A model generated the notes under the pieces. It ran no database searches and was not told where the DNA came from. It saw nothing but the letters and a program-made list of their open reading frames with translations. DNA of 63,316 nucleotides, taken from contig SKKH01000160.1 in the NCBI GenBank assembly GCA_007121555.1, positions 1 through 63,316 on the forward strand. Reading direction: 5' to 3'. The DNA is from Gemmatimonadota bacterium. Its GTDB lineage: Bacteria; Gemmatimonadota; Gemmatimonadetes; Longimicrobiales; Gaopeijiaceae. This document shows positions 8,010 through 17,525 of the stretch, in pieces (position 1 is the first letter of the stretch; every line of letters starts with the position of its first letter). Position numbers and translations under genes: made by a program.

Positions 8010-11000
8010 TCAGGCCGCCTCGGCCCGTTCACCGACCAGAAGGTCCAGGGCCCGGATCAGGGTTCGGGTGAGAGGCTCCGTGCCCACCCGGGTCAGGGAG
8101 AGGGAGAGCGGAACCATCCTGCGCACTCCCACCTCGACCTGCCGGTCGCGGAAGGGGGCCTCCAGCGCCGTCAGCTTCGGATTCGCGGCGGCCCGGAAGG
8201 TCATCCGACCCTCCCGGTCGCGGACGAAGATGCGCTCAAGCCCAAGTTCCTTGCCCAGCAGCCGAAGGAGATGGGCGTCCAGGAGGCGCTCCACTTCGGC
8301 GGGGACGGGCCCGTATCGGTCCACCAGCTCTTCCCGGAGCGCCTCCACCTTTCCTCGGTCCTCCAGACGCGACAGCCGGCGGTAGAGGTGGAGCTTCTGC
8401 CCCGCGTCCGCCACGTAGGTGTCGGGGATGAAGGCCGATCCGGCAAGAGAGACCTCCGGTTCCGGGAAGTCCTCACCCCGTCCAGTTCCCCTGCGGAGCC
8501 GTCGAACCGCGTCCTCGACCAGCCGCAGGTACGTGTCCATTCCCACGGCATGGGCGTAGCCGGACTGGCTGGAACCCAGGAGGTTCCCCGCACCCCGGAT
8601 CTCCAGATCGCGGAGGGCCACCTGGTAGCCACTGCCCAGCTCGGTGTGTCGCTCCAGTACACGGATCCGATCCCTGGCGTCCTCGGTCATTCCTTCGGGC
8701 ACGACGAGGTAACAGTACGCCCTCCGGTCGGACCGGCCGACCCGGCCTCGTATCTGATACAACTGAGCCAGGCCGAAATGATCCGCCCGGTCCACGATGA
8801 GCGTGTTGGCGTTGGAGACGTCCAGGCCGTTCTCGATGATGGAAGAGCATACCAGAACGTCGATCTCGCCCCCGATGAACCGGGCCATGACGTCCTCCAG
8901 GGGGCCGGCGTTCATCTGACCGTGGGCCACGTCCACCACCGCATCGGGTGGGGCGATTCGCTGAATCCGCGCCGCCGTGGTATGGATCGTCTCCACCCGG
9001 TTGTGGAGAAAATAGACCTGGCCCCCTCGGTCGAGCTCCCGGGCCATGATTTCGGCCAGGAGCCCGTCGCTCCACGGAATGGACTGGGTCGAGACGGCCA
9101 ACCGGTCACGGGGCGGGGTGCGGATGAGCGAAAGGTCCCGAAGCCCGCCCAGAGAGAGCTGGAGAGTCCGGGGGATGGGGGTGGCCGTCAGGGTGAGGAC
9201 GTCCACTGACGCCCGGAGGGTCTTCAGCCGCTCCTTGTGCTTCACCCCGAAACGCTGCTCCTCGTCCACGATGAGTAGCCCCAGCTCCTTGAACCGGATG
9301 TCGCCGGAGAGGAGGCGGTGGGTCCCGATGATGATGTCCAGGGTTCCCTGTTCGAGTCCCCTGACGATCTCCTCCTGCTCCCGTCGGCTTCGGAAACGGG
9401 AAAGGCCGGCAACCTTCACCGGAAAATCCGCCAGGCGCTCTTCGAAGGTCCGGCGGTGCTGCTCCACCAGGATGGTGGTGGGGGCCAGGACCGCCACCTG
9501 CTTTCCGTCCTGGATGGCCTTGAAGGCAGCTCGGATGGCGACCTCCGTCTTCCCGAATCCGACGTCTCCGCAGATGAGCCGGTCCATGGGCCGGGGGGAT
9601 TCCATGTCCTTCTTGACCTCGGCGGTCACCTTCCGCTGATCCGGCGTGTCTTCGTAGAGGAAAGAGGACTCCATCTCGCGCTGCCAATGGGTGTCGGAGG
9701 AGAAGGCATGGCCCTCGGCGAGCTGACGCTCTGCGTAGAGCTCCACCAACTCCTGGGTCATGCGCTCGACGGCCTCCTCGGTCTTCCGCTTCAGCGTCTT
9801 CCAACGCTTTCCGCCGATACGGTGGACCGAGGGGGGCTCGGCGTCGGCGTCCTCCCCGATCCACCGCTCCAGGAGGTCCAGCCGGTAGACCGGCACTCGC
9901 AGGATCTCCCCACCCGCGTACTCGACCGCGAGGACCTCCAGCTCCTCCCCGCCCACCTCGATCTTCTCCATGCCCTGGAACTGTCCCACCCCGTGATCCA
10001 TGTGAACCACGTAGTCGCCCGGGGTGAGCTGGGCCATGCTCTCCAGTGCCACGGCCCCCCGAAAGCGCCGACCGGACCGGACGCGCCGACTCCGGCGAAA
10101 GATCTCGTGGTCGGTCAGGAGCTGGAGAGGGGGGAAGGCACCCGGAAGGATGAAGCCGCCCTCCACGCTTCCGACTCCGATCTGGACCTCGGTGAGACCC
10201 GCGCCCTTTTCGTGGAGGATCTCTTCGAGGCGTTCCACCTGCCCGTCGTTGTCGCAGAGGATCACCGTTCGGGAGCCTCGGGCCTGACCTTCCCGGAGGA
10301 AGGCCACCAGGCGGTCCATCTTCCGCTCGATCTCCGGAGGCGGCTCGGTCTCGAAGGAGGGCTGGGTCTCGGGTTCCGAGGTGAGGCGGAGGAGAGGCAG
10401 CCGGCGGAGCCGCTCCGCGGCGTCGTCGGGGGGAAGGAGGATCCGGTCCGGAGACGGGAGGTCCTCTCCTCCTTCTTCGCGATCGGACCGGATCCGTCGG
10501 GCCTCCCTCCAGTGGCCCTGCAGGGTCTCTTCCCAGTGCACGCCCTCCATGCCCACGAGGAGGGTCTCGTCGGGAAGGATCTCCAGAAGGCTTCGAAGGG
10601 AGGTGGACTCTTCCCGGCTGCCGCTCCGGAAGGACGAGGGAAGCAGCTGGATCGCTTCCACCTCCTGTCGAGAGCGCTGGTCCGTGACGTCGAAGAGGCG
10701 GATCGACGAGATGTCGTCGCCCCAGAACTCGATGCGGAGGGCGTCGGGCTGACCCAGCGAGAAGACGTCGACGATCCCGCCTCGGACGGCATACTGCCCC
10801 ACCTCTTCGACCAGGGGGACCCGCTCGAAGCCCATGGCGTCCAGGTCCTCGGTGAGGAGGGTCAGGCCGATCTCGTCGCCGACCTCGACTTCGAGGCGAA
10901 GGCCCCCGAGGCGGTCGGGCATGGCGACCCGCTCCTGAAGGGCCCGGGGCGTGGTGACCACCAGACGTCCCTCACCGCTGAGGAGGGCCTCGACCGCCTC

Positions 11001-11324
11001 GACCCGTAGCCCTCCCACCCGAAGGTCATCGTCCTCGCCGTAGAAGCGGGACTCGCTCTGGGGATAGAGGTGGGCCTGGCCGTCTCCCAGAAGCGACAGG
11101 AGGTCCGCCTCCAACCGCCCGGCCGTCGAAGGGTCCTCCGCTACGAGGACGAAGATTCGTCGAGGATGGGCCTCGTGGAGAGCGGCGAGAAGCGCGGTGC
11201 CCGCCGAGCCGACCAATCCGCCTGCGGAGCGGTGGTCTCCTCCCCGGGGAAGGGTGTCGCTTACGATTTGGAAGGCGGGGGCCGAACGGATGGCCTCCAC
11301 CACCGGATGGGTGCGTCGGATCAC
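8010..11324 (-). CDS. mfd: Transcription-repair coupling factor Mfd
   Basis: A 1104-aa SF2 DNA translocase that removes stalled RNA polymerase at lesions and recruits UvrA. Order: a UvrB-like N-terminal region (about 1-330), a CarD-like RNA-polymerase-interaction domain (GDYVVHMDHGVGQFQG, about 440), RecG-like helicase domains with Walker A GDVGFGKTEVA, a DEEQ box (LLIVDEEQRFG), TATPIPRTL and the GRVGRSDRRAYCYL motif, and the C-terminal TRCF domain. Length is normal for the family. GTG start overlapping the preceding membrane-protein gene by 4 bp. Confidence 0.97.
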   Translation of the reverse strand: MIRRTHPVVEAIRSAPAFQIVSDTLPRGGDHRSAGGLVGSAGTALLAALHEAHPRRIFVLVAEDPSTAGRLEADLLSLLGDGQAHLYPQSESRFYGEDDDLRVGGLRVEAVEALLSGEGRLVVTTPRALQERVAMPDRLGGLRLEVEVGDEIGLTLLTEDLDAMGFERVPLVEEVGQYAVRGGIVDVFSLGQPDALRIEFWGDDISSIRLFDVTDQRSRQEVEAIQLLPSSFRSGSREESTSLRSLLEILPDETLLVGMEGVHWEETLQGHWREARRIRSDREEGGEDLPSPDRILLPPDDAAERLRRLPLLRLTSEPETQPSFETEPPPEIERKMDRLVAFLREGQARGSRTVILCDNDGQVERLEEILHEKGAGLTEVQIGVGSVEGGFILPGAFPPLQLLTDHEIFRRSRRVRSGRRFRGAVALESMAQLTPGDYVVHMDHGVGQFQGMEKIEVGGEELEVLAVEYAGGEILRVPVYRLDLLERWIGEDADAEPPSVHRIGGKRWKTLKRKTEEAVERMTQELVELYAERQLAEGHAFSSDTHWQREMESSFLYEDTPDQRKVTAEVKKDMESPRPMDRLICGDVGFGKTEVAIRAAFKAIQDGKQVAVLAPTTILVEQHRRTFEERLADFPVKVAGLSRFRSRREQEEIVRGLEQGTLDIIIGTHRLLSGDIRFKELGLLIVDEEQRFGVKHKERLKTLRASVDVLTLTATPIPRTLQLSLGGLRDLSLIRTPPRDRLAVSTQSIPWSDGLLAEIMARELDRGGQVYFLHNRVETIHTTAARIQRIAPPDAVVDVAHGQMNAGPLEDVMARFIGGEIDVLVCSSIIENGLDVSNANTLIVDRADHFGLAQLYQIRGRVGRSDRRAYCYLVVPEGMTEDARDRIRVLERHTELGSGYQVALRDLEIRGAGNLLGSSQSGYAHAVGMDTYLRLVEDAVRRLRRGTGRGEDFPEPEVSLAGSAFIPDTYVADAGQKLHLYRRLSRLEDRGKVEALREELVDRYGPVPAEVERLLDAHLLRLLGKELGLERIFVRDREGRMTFRAAANPKLTALEAPFRDRQVEVGVRRMVPLSLSLTRVGTEPLTRTLIRALDLLVGERAEAA

Positions 11325-13252
11325 GAGCTCAGATCTGCAGGTTCATTTCTCGCCGGCCTGTCCCGGTCTCTCCGGGCCGCCAGCCAGCCTTCGGCCAGGA
11401 GGAGGAGGAAGGTAAGGGCCAGAAGCGGTCGCCAGACTTCCCGGCCGCGTCGAGAGGCCGGTACGCTCCTTGCCCATTCCCCGAAACCCTCGACCCCAAC
11501 CGCATCTTCACCCAGCCGGGCGGCGGCGTCGTCGGGGCTCAGGGGGGGGGCCGACGAGGGTGGGGGCGGGGCCACCGCGCCCTGGCCAAGGAGCTCTCCC
11601 TCGCGATCGAGGATTCGGTAGATCCCGGTCCGTCCTGTCTCCGTGAGCGAGGATCTACCGCCGACCGGAAGGGTGGTTCCCCCGGGGGCTTCCACGGTGT
11701 GGGCGCCCGGTGGAAGGGGAAGGGGGGTTCCGGCCACCACCGAGAGAGTCGGAGGCGCTCCGTCCAGAAGTTCCAGAGCCGCCGAAAGGAAGGGGATCAT
11801 GGCGGCGGAGGTCGGGAGATCCGAGCTCGCGGTATCCGGGGGCGAGGCCAGGAGCAGTACCGGGGGGGTGTCCTCGCCGGGTTCGGACGAGCCGGGCGAA
11901 TACGCGACCCAGGGCATGCCGTCGGAAAGTCGCGCCAGGACCGTTCCCTCTGCCCCCTCCACGGCTTCGAGTCGGAAGCTCCGGTGGACCTGAAGCGCCT
12001 CGGGAAGACGGAGGCGGGGGTCGGCGTCCTCCACGGTTCGGGTCGAGGGGATTCCTTCGTCCAGCTGGAACCGCCAACCAGCTCCCAGGGCCTCGAGGCG
12101 CCGATTCATCGCCGGGATGCCGGTGGGATCGGCGGGAGGCAGGATGAGGGTGGGGTGGCGGCCCGTTCCACCGACTCCGGTGGTCTCGATGGCTACTCCG
12201 AAGTCCTGGGAGGTGCGCTGGATGCGTCCCCGCTCATCCAGAAGGTCGAGGCCGGCTTCGACGAAGCGAGAGAGGGGCCCGGTCGTGGACACCCGGGGAG
12301 GCGACCGCACGGACAGGGTGAAGTGGGCCACATCGTCGGCCCGCAGCTCGTCGGGCTCGAGCTCGACCCGGCCGGTGAGCCAGCCCTCCTGGGCCGGGGG
12401 GAGTTCCACCTCCAGGCGTCCTCCGTCGTCGGTCCGTCCGGCGGCCACCAGTTCGTCGGACACCACGACCCGTACCATCTGGTCCTCGATGGGGGCGCCG
12501 GCGAGCTGGACGGCCAGGGGGATGGGGATTCCGGCCCGCGGCGGGAGTCCTCCTCCCAGCAGGATCTCGGAGACTCCCCGATTCGGACCGGGTTCGAGCC
12601 CGGGGGAGCCGACCACGGTGGGGATCGCTCCTGCGGGACCCGAGGGTGATGCCTCGGGAAAGGTGGAGGGTTCCAGATCCGAAAGGACGAGGATCTCGTG
12701 GGGGGGCGCCGCCCCCGTCTCCACCAGACTGGCGGCACGGGCCACCGCTCGGGGAAGGTCGCTTCGGGCCGACGTGGTCTCCAGCTCCTCGATGCGGCGT
12801 CGAGCCTCCTCCCGTCCCAGGGGGAGGGCCGGACGCCAGGGCTCGCCCGCCGGTACGATCCAGATCCGGTCGTCGGGGCCCGTGCGTTCCAGCGCATCCA
12901 GCGCCATCTCCACCAGGTGGTCCAGGACCCGTCGGTCGTCAACGACGCGAGCCGTCTGGATGCCGTTGTCCATCACGATGGCGATGCCTGCCGGCGGTTG
13001 ATCGCCTCCGCCCAGAGGCAGGACGAGGCGGGCTCCGGCCAGCACCAGGAGGGCGATGACCGCCAGACGGAGGATCAGGAGGAGGAACTGGCGGAGTCGG
13101 ACGATGCGACGCCTCTCCCTGCTCGTCTTCCGCAGATACCGGAGGGCCGGGAAGGATTGGACCTGTCCCTCCCTCCGACGGAAGAGGTGAAGGAGGAGGG
13201 GGATGGCCAGGGCGGCAGCCGCCAGGAGGAAGAGGGGGGCGAGAAAGCTCAA
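11321..13252 (-). CDS. BatA-like membrane protein with aerotolerance N-terminal domain and degenerate VWA domain
   Basis: A 643-aa inner-membrane protein. The N-terminus (MSFLAPLFLLAAAALAIPLLLH, then RRREGQVQSFPALRYL) is the BatA/aerotolerance-type N-terminal domain, with a second TM segment at about 55-80. A VWA-like domain follows, but the metal site DxSxS reads MDNGIQT, so metal binding is probably lost. A large periplasmic region follows, and a last TM segment lies near the C-terminus. It starts with TTG four bases after the DUF58 gene, its usual partner. Such pairs normally go with a MoxR ATPase, which is not in the window. Precise function is unknown. Confidence 0.8.
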   Translation of the reverse strand: MSFLAPLFLLAAAALAIPLLLHLFRRREGQVQSFPALRYLRKTSRERRRIVRLRQFLLLILRLAVIALLVLAGARLVLPLGGGDQPPAGIAIVMDNGIQTARVVDDRRVLDHLVEMALDALERTGPDDRIWIVPAGEPWRPALPLGREEARRRIEELETTSARSDLPRAVARAASLVETGAAPPHEILVLSDLEPSTFPEASPSGPAGAIPTVVGSPGLEPGPNRGVSEILLGGGLPPRAGIPIPLAVQLAGAPIEDQMVRVVVSDELVAAGRTDDGGRLEVELPPAQEGWLTGRVELEPDELRADDVAHFTLSVRSPPRVSTTGPLSRFVEAGLDLLDERGRIQRTSQDFGVAIETTGVGGTGRHPTLILPPADPTGIPAMNRRLEALGAGWRFQLDEGIPSTRTVEDADPRLRLPEALQVHRSFRLEAVEGAEGTVLARLSDGMPWVAYSPGSSEPGEDTPPVLLLASPPDTASSDLPTSAAMIPFLSAALELLDGAPPTLSVVAGTPLPLPPGAHTVEAPGGTTLPVGGRSSLTETGRTGIYRILDREGELLGQGAVAPPPPSSAPPLSPDDAAARLGEDAVGVEGFGEWARSVPASRRGREVWRPLLALTFLLLLAEGWLAARRDRDRPARNEPADLSS

Positions 13253-13256
13253 CGGA

Positions 13257-14189
13257 TCAGCCCAGCCTGGAGCGCTTTGTGAGGACCGCTCTCAGCGTGC
13301 GGGCCAGGGGAAGGGAGGTGTCCACCAGGTGGTACTCGATCCCCTGGGGTCCCAGTCTCCGCCGCCACTCCTCCACGGCTCGGTCCACGGCCTCCCTGTA
13401 GGCGGCCCGCATCTCGGGGACGTCCACTCGCATCTCCTCGCCGGATTCCGGGTCGTGGAACTGGACCTCTCCGCTCCCGGCCAGCTCCCGCTCTCCGGGA
13501 TCCAGGAGATGGAGGACCAGGACCTGGTGCCCCCGGTGCCGAAGGAATTTCAGCGCCCGGGCCGCCTCCTCACCATCGAGGAGAAGGTCGGAGATCAGGA
13601 TCACGAGGCCGCGGCGGCGCAGGCGGAGGGCGGCCGTTCGGAGCGCCGCAGCGGGGTCCGTCTCTCCCCCCACGGTGTTCGTCGAGAGGCGCCGGGTGAT
13701 CTCGACCCATTGGCGGCGGCCACCCCGGTCGGGAAGCCACTCCCGGACCTCGTCGTCGAAGAGCACCAACCCGGCCCGGTCCCCCTGGCGCAGGAGGAGG
13801 AGGGACAGCGCCGCCGCCAGGAGTCGGCCGTACCAGAGCTTGGTGGGCTGATGCTCGGCGTGGGAGGTCCAATCCATGGATGCGCTGATGTCGAGAAGGA
13901 GAAAGGCTCGAAGGTTCGTCTCTTCCTCGAACTGCTTCACGTAGTATCGCCCCGACCGGGCGAACATCCGCCAGTCGATGTGCCGGATCTCATCGCCGGG
14001 GCGGTAGTTCCGGAGTTCGGCGAATTCGGCCGAGAATCCCCGATGGGGGGACCGGTGCAGACCCATGAGAAACCCCTCCACCACCGAGCGGGCCCGCACC
14101 TCGAGCCCGCCCAGGCCGGCCAGCTCAGCCGGCGTCAGGAGATCGGCCCGGCGCCCTCGCGGGTCCGGGGAGCTTGGTTGGGTGTTCAT
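13257..14189 (-). CDS. DUF58 / VWA-like domain protein
   Basis: A 310-aa cytoplasmic DUF58 protein. It carries the family hallmark RNYRPGDEIRHIDWRMFARSG and an apparently intact VWA metal site, LLLDISASMDW (DxSxS), unlike its BatA-like neighbour. I start it at the ATG at 14189 (MNTQPSSPDP). The open frame extends 138 codons further upstream, but that part is low in motifs and crosses the repeated TTCTTCAA element. DUF58 proteins are usually encoded beside MoxR-type AAA+ ATPases and BatA/B proteins, in chaperone- or stress-like modules. Function unproven. Confidence 0.85.
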   Translation of the reverse strand: MNTQPSSPDPRGRRADLLTPAELAGLGGLEVRARSVVEGFLMGLHRSPHRGFSAEFAELRNYRPGDEIRHIDWRMFARSGRYYVKQFEEETNLRAFLLLDISASMDWTSHAEHQPTKLWYGRLLAAALSLLLLRQGDRAGLVLFDDEVREWLPDRGGRRQWVEITRRLSTNTVGGETDPAAALRTAALRLRRRGLVILISDLLLDGEEAARALKFLRHRGHQVLVLHLLDPGERELAGSGEVQFHDPESGEEMRVDVPEMRAAYREAVDRAVEEWRRRLGPQGIEYHLVDTSLPLARTLRAVLTKRSRLG

Positions 14190-14594
14190 AGTGGAGTCGT
14201 CTCGGCCGATGCACTGTGACGGGGTGGCGAGTGAGGGCGCGACCCCCGATGTCCGGAGGCGGGTCGACCCTGCTCGGGTGGGTCGGAGCCTTGCAAGGTC
14301 ACCGACCGCCACGCTGTGTTTTTTGAAGAAGTCCGTTGAAGAAGTACACGGTCCCCCGCTCGAAGCGCCAGGGAGCGCCGGCAAACCAGTGCCCTGGCGC
14401 GCCGGGACGAGCCCTTTCCAACCAGTGCATGTCCACTTCCGGAGAAGGGATCGTCCTTTTCTGAGGACAACGCCCTTCGAATTCCCGGGGAGGGGGGCAC
14501 ATTCCGGCGCGGCACGAAGTGTGCAACTCTGGACTGTTTGATCTGGCTCCGCACTCGCGGTGCCGGTGAGTGCCGTTGGAGGCGGGGGATTCAG
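14190..14594. other. 405-bp divergent intergenic region
   Basis: Lies between the DUF58 gene (minus) and the DUF4384 gene (plus). It holds a 10-bp perfect palindrome CCTTGCAAGG (14289-14298) and two tandem copies of the recurrent TTCTTCAA element on the minus strand (14323-14343). No RNA gene or convincing ORF was seen. Promoters for both flanking genes are expected here, but I could not place them confidently. Confidence 0.6.
14323..14343 (-). repeat. Recurrent intergenic element TTCTTCAACGG (tandem copy)
   Basis: On the minus strand the sequence reads TTCTTCAACGGACTTCTTCAA. This is one copy of the element also found at 17362, 28158 and 50677, directly followed by a second half copy. It points toward the DUF58 gene. 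Confidence 0.55.
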
Positions 14595-16106
14595 ATGGTT
14601 CATCCATCAAGGTACGGAAGGGAAGGGGAGGGGCGTTCGGGGAGGCTGTCGGCGCGCCGCACCCGTGGCGTGTCCTCAGCCCCCGACCCCTCGCTTCGCG
14701 CCCCCCTCCGCTCGCTCCCGTTCCTCCTCCCCCTCCTCCTGCTGATCCTCCTTCCCGGGCCGCTCCGGGCTGCCATCGAGGCGTCGGAGGCGTCCGGCGT
14801 GACGTCGATGGACGCACGGATCTGGTTCGACCGCGGGGTCGACCCGGTTCTCCAGCGAGGCGATCGTGTGCGGGTCTACTTCCGAGCCAGCCGGGATGCT
14901 TACACCGCGGTGTTCCACATCGATACGAACGGCGTGGTGCGCCTCCTGTTCCCCTCGGCGCCGGGGGACCCACAGTGGATTCGGGGGGGACAGGACTACC
15001 GCCTCCTCCTTCCGGGCACTTCCACTTGGTCGGTGGACGAGGATCCCGGGATGGGGTACTTCTTCCTCCTGGTTTCTCCCGAGCCCCTGGACTACTCGGC
15101 GCTGGGATACTCGGCTCTCACCGGCGGATGGGATCTGTCCCGGGTCTCCGCTCGGGTCTACGGCGATCCCTATCTGGCCATGGACGACTTCGTTGAGGCC
15201 CTCCTCCCGGATTGGGAGTATGTGGACTTCGCCCTGGACTACACGTCCTATCACGTGGGCCAGTCGTATTCGTATCCCCGCTTCCTCTGCTACGACTGTC
15301 ACACGTACCAGTCCTACCGGAGTTGGAACCCCTACCATCAGGCCTGCACCAGCTTTCGGGTCGTGATCTACAACGATCCCTACTACTACCCCTCCACCCG
15401 GTATCGGGGCACCCGGGTCGTGCACTCCCGGCCTCCCCTCTCCCGTCAGCCGCAGTTCGCCTTCAAGGAAAGGGCCGCCGGGGAGCCGGGGACACCCCTG
15501 GTCGAGGCCCGGGATGGTGGCTCGGGGAGTGGAGGCGGACCCCTCCCGAGGGAATTGACGCGACAGAACCTGACCAGAGAGGGAACGGGCCCGGATCGGG
15601 GGACCCGGGTCCCCCTGCGCTCCGAGGTGAGGGAGATTCTGGAAGGCAACCGGCTCCCGGACGTGATCCGGGGACGCACCGGGATCACGGGCCGAGGGGA
15701 TGACACCTCGCCTTCGGTGGCCCCCGCACGCCCAGGGGCGCAGACGGACCAACCGCCGACGCCCCGGACGCGGCCGACCCTTGAGCGGCGCCCTCCCCCG
15801 GATCGGGGAGGGGGAGGCGCCAATCGGCCCTCTTCGAGAGGAGGGGGGAGCGAGCCGCCTTCTCGACCCCAGCGTCCGGCCGCGGGGTCGGCCTCGGGTG
15901 GAGGCGGGACCTCCGGAGCGGGGTCGCGGCCTCAGGGGGGCGCCCGTCCCTCCGCCGGATCTCGACCGGGAGCTTCGGCTCCTCCCGGCCGGGTGGTGCC
16001 GAGTCGCCCTCCCGCCTCCACGGGACAACGTCCGACGGCGCCTCCTCGCGGTGAACGGCCGGTTCCGTCCAGACCTCCTCCCCGAGGGGGTGGCGGGGGA
16101 GGCTGA
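14595..16106 (+). CDS. Exported DUF4384-type protein with CxxCH motif and Pro/Gly/Arg-rich tail
   Basis: A 503-aa protein. An N-terminal signal or anchor segment (about residues 38-60) is followed by a DUF4384-like beta domain (about 65-200), recognised from DRVRVYFRASRDAYTAVFHI and the GGQDYRLLLPG segment. A Tyr/Cys-rich stretch then contains LCYDCH, a CxxCH haem-type motif, and a further Cys about 18 residues on. The last 190 residues are a disordered Pro/Gly/Arg/Ser tail. I chose the ATG at 14595, which has GGAGG upstream; the frame is open 19 codons earlier. No enzymatic function is recognised. Likely envelope-associated. Confidence 0.7.
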   Translation: MVHPSRYGREGEGRSGRLSARRTRGVSSAPDPSLRAPLRSLPFLLPLLLLILLPGPLRAAIEASEASGVTSMDARIWFDRGVDPVLQRGDRVRVYFRASRDAYTAVFHIDTNGVVRLLFPSAPGDPQWIRGGQDYRLLLPGTSTWSVDEDPGMGYFFLLVSPEPLDYSALGYSALTGGWDLSRVSARVYGDPYLAMDDFVEALLPDWEYVDFALDYTSYHVGQSYSYPRFLCYDCHTYQSYRSWNPYHQACTSFRVVIYNDPYYYPSTRYRGTRVVHSRPPLSRQPQFAFKERAAGEPGTPLVEARDGGSGSGGGPLPRELTRQNLTREGTGPDRGTRVPLRSEVREILEGNRLPDVIRGRTGITGRGDDTSPSVAPARPGAQTDQPPTPRTRPTLERRPPPDRGGGGANRPSSRGGGSEPPSRPQRPAAGSASGGGGTSGAGSRPQGGARPSAGSRPGASAPPGRVVPSRPPASTGQRPTAPPRGERPVPSRPPPRGGGGGG

Positions 16107-16138
16107 GGCGCCATCACCGGGGGTGGAAAGTCAGCACT

Positions 16139-17215
16139 TCAGGGAACGCCCATTCCCAGCTTCAGCGAAACGACGTCCTGTTCCCCAAAGGTGTAGTGGC
16201 CGGAGAGGTTCAGCGCCAGGAGTTGGAGGCGAGCCCCGAGCAGGTACCCGGTCTCGGTCGAGACATCGGATTCGAAGGTGAGCCGGGTTCCGTCGGCGGG
16301 GAGCCCCGGGGCGTCCCCGCCCACCTCGATCTGGTAGTCGACCCGGGTTGAACCGCTCCGAAGCAAGGCCCCGCCGTAGAAGTCCATGGGTCCAGCCCTC
16401 AGTCCTCCCGTCAGGCCATAGTGGAGGGCGGAACTCTCGAAGAAGTCCTCGGAGGAGGCTTTCTGGTATCCGGCGGTCGCCGTCAGGTCGATCGGGGAGG
16501 TGAACCAGCGGGACAGGTGGTGGCTCACGCTGAACCCGTGGGAGCGGAAGGAACCCAGCTCCGGGACCGCTTCGAAGGCCGGAAGAAACCGGACGGACAC
16601 TTCGGATCCCATCCCGATTCCCAGGGTGCCGTGGAGGGCGAGAAGGGGTGTCAGGGGCAGATCGAGTCCACCCGGGAAGGCGAGTCGGACCTGGTCGGGG
16701 TCCACACCCTGATCTTGCAGGTAGCTCCGGAATTCGCCATCGGGAACCAGGACGATACCGTCGCCGCTCCCGGCGATACTCGGGGTCTCCAGAGATCCGT
16801 CCTGGGGTCGGTAGGGGTCCTGGAAGGTCCGACCCTCGAAGAGTGCCGAATCCGGGAGGAGGGCCTGGAACGTCCCCGACCCCTCACCCGGGCGAGCCCC
16901 CAGGACCCTGACCCCGATGTCGAAGCGCATTCCCTCGAGGGGCACGGAGCGGTCGGTGAACCCTCCGGACAGCGCGTACGCCAGCCCTTCCGTGAGAGGC
17001 GCGGCGTAGGCCTGGGCGTTCTCCTCGGTGAGGATCGAGATCTCGTCCAGGAGTTCCTGCCCGGCCACGGGACTGGCAGGCAGGAGAGCCACGAGGATCG
17101 ATGCCAGGAATACCACGGGGGTGATTCGGCTGAGGTGCACGAGCGCCGCCCGGCGATCGCGGGGGTGCGGGCGGGCGAGCCCTTGGAGGGCCTGGGACGT
17201 GCGGGGAAGCGTCAT
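16139..17215 (-). CDS. Probable outer-membrane protein (DUF6588-like)
   Basis: A 358-aa protein from the ATG at 17215. A hydrophobic signal (ITPVVFLASILVALLPASPVAGQ) is preceded by a long basic stretch, so the true start may be the in-frame GTG at 17140. The mature part alternates polar and hydrophobic residues, with many Gly and aromatic residues and strands such as LGARLQLLALNLSGHYTFG near the C-terminus. This is typical of a beta-barrel that scores as DUF6588-like. The family name is from memory of pattern only. It converges with the DUF4384 gene (32-bp gap). Function unknown. Confidence 0.6.
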   Translation of the reverse strand: MTLPRTSQALQGLARPHPRDRRAALVHLSRITPVVFLASILVALLPASPVAGQELLDEISILTEENAQAYAAPLTEGLAYALSGGFTDRSVPLEGMRFDIGVRVLGARPGEGSGTFQALLPDSALFEGRTFQDPYRPQDGSLETPSIAGSGDGIVLVPDGEFRSYLQDQGVDPDQVRLAFPGGLDLPLTPLLALHGTLGIGMGSEVSVRFLPAFEAVPELGSFRSHGFSVSHHLSRWFTSPIDLTATAGYQKASSEDFFESSALHYGLTGGLRAGPMDFYGGALLRSGSTRVDYQIEVGGDAPGLPADGTRLTFESDVSTETGYLLGARLQLLALNLSGHYTFGEQDVVSLKLGMGVP

Positions 17216-17361
17216 CCCGTTCCCGGGTTCAAGTGGGGGTGGACTCGAAGAAACAGCCGTGCATCGAATCGTCGGGGCCAGGGACCCCGAGGATGTCGAC
17301 ACGTCCTTCTGCAGGCTATCCTGACACGTGGCCCGGCGCCAGTCCTCGGTGGCCGCTCTAC

Positions 17362-17373
17362 TTCTTCAACAGG
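17362..17373 (+). repeat. Recurrent intergenic element TTCTTCAACAGG
   Basis: One of four copies of a TTCTTCARCRG element in intergenic DNA. It lies 153 bp upstream of lepA in the same orientation. It is followed by GCGTCTATTGCGGGTCATG, which resembles the bases following the copy at 28158. Confidence 0.5.
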
Positions 17374-17443
17374 CGTCTATTGCGGGTCATGGGCTCCCTT
17401 CTCCAGTGCCGCCCACCCGGCCTTCCCCACCCCTGCGGTTCGA

Positions 17444-17472
17444 TTGATCGGGCCTGGGGGGCGGGTTATGTT
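17444..17472 (+). promoter_or_regulatory. Candidate lepA promoter
   Basis: TTGATC (17444-17449), a 17-bp spacer, and TATGTT (17467-17472), ending 53 bp before the lepA GTG. The same TTGATC/17 bp/TA--TT arrangement occurs before nfu at 25041. Confidence 0.45.
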
Positions 17473-17525
17473 CAGACACTGCCGCCCTTAGAAGAGCAGA
17501 CCCCTCCCGCCGACCCCCCGCATCC

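Larger units (their letters stand above)
17216..17525. other. 310-bp divergent intergenic region before lepA
   Basis: Separates the minus-strand barrel gene from lepA. It contains the recurrent TTCTTCAACAGG element (17362-17373) and a candidate lepA promoter (17444-17472). No RNA gene or ORF is supported. Confidence 0.6.

Noticed and set aside
14190-14603. N-terminal extension of the DUF58 protein upstream of 14189
   Set aside because: The extra 138 codons lack family motifs and cross an intergenic repeat; the ATG at 14189 gives a normal-sized DUF58.
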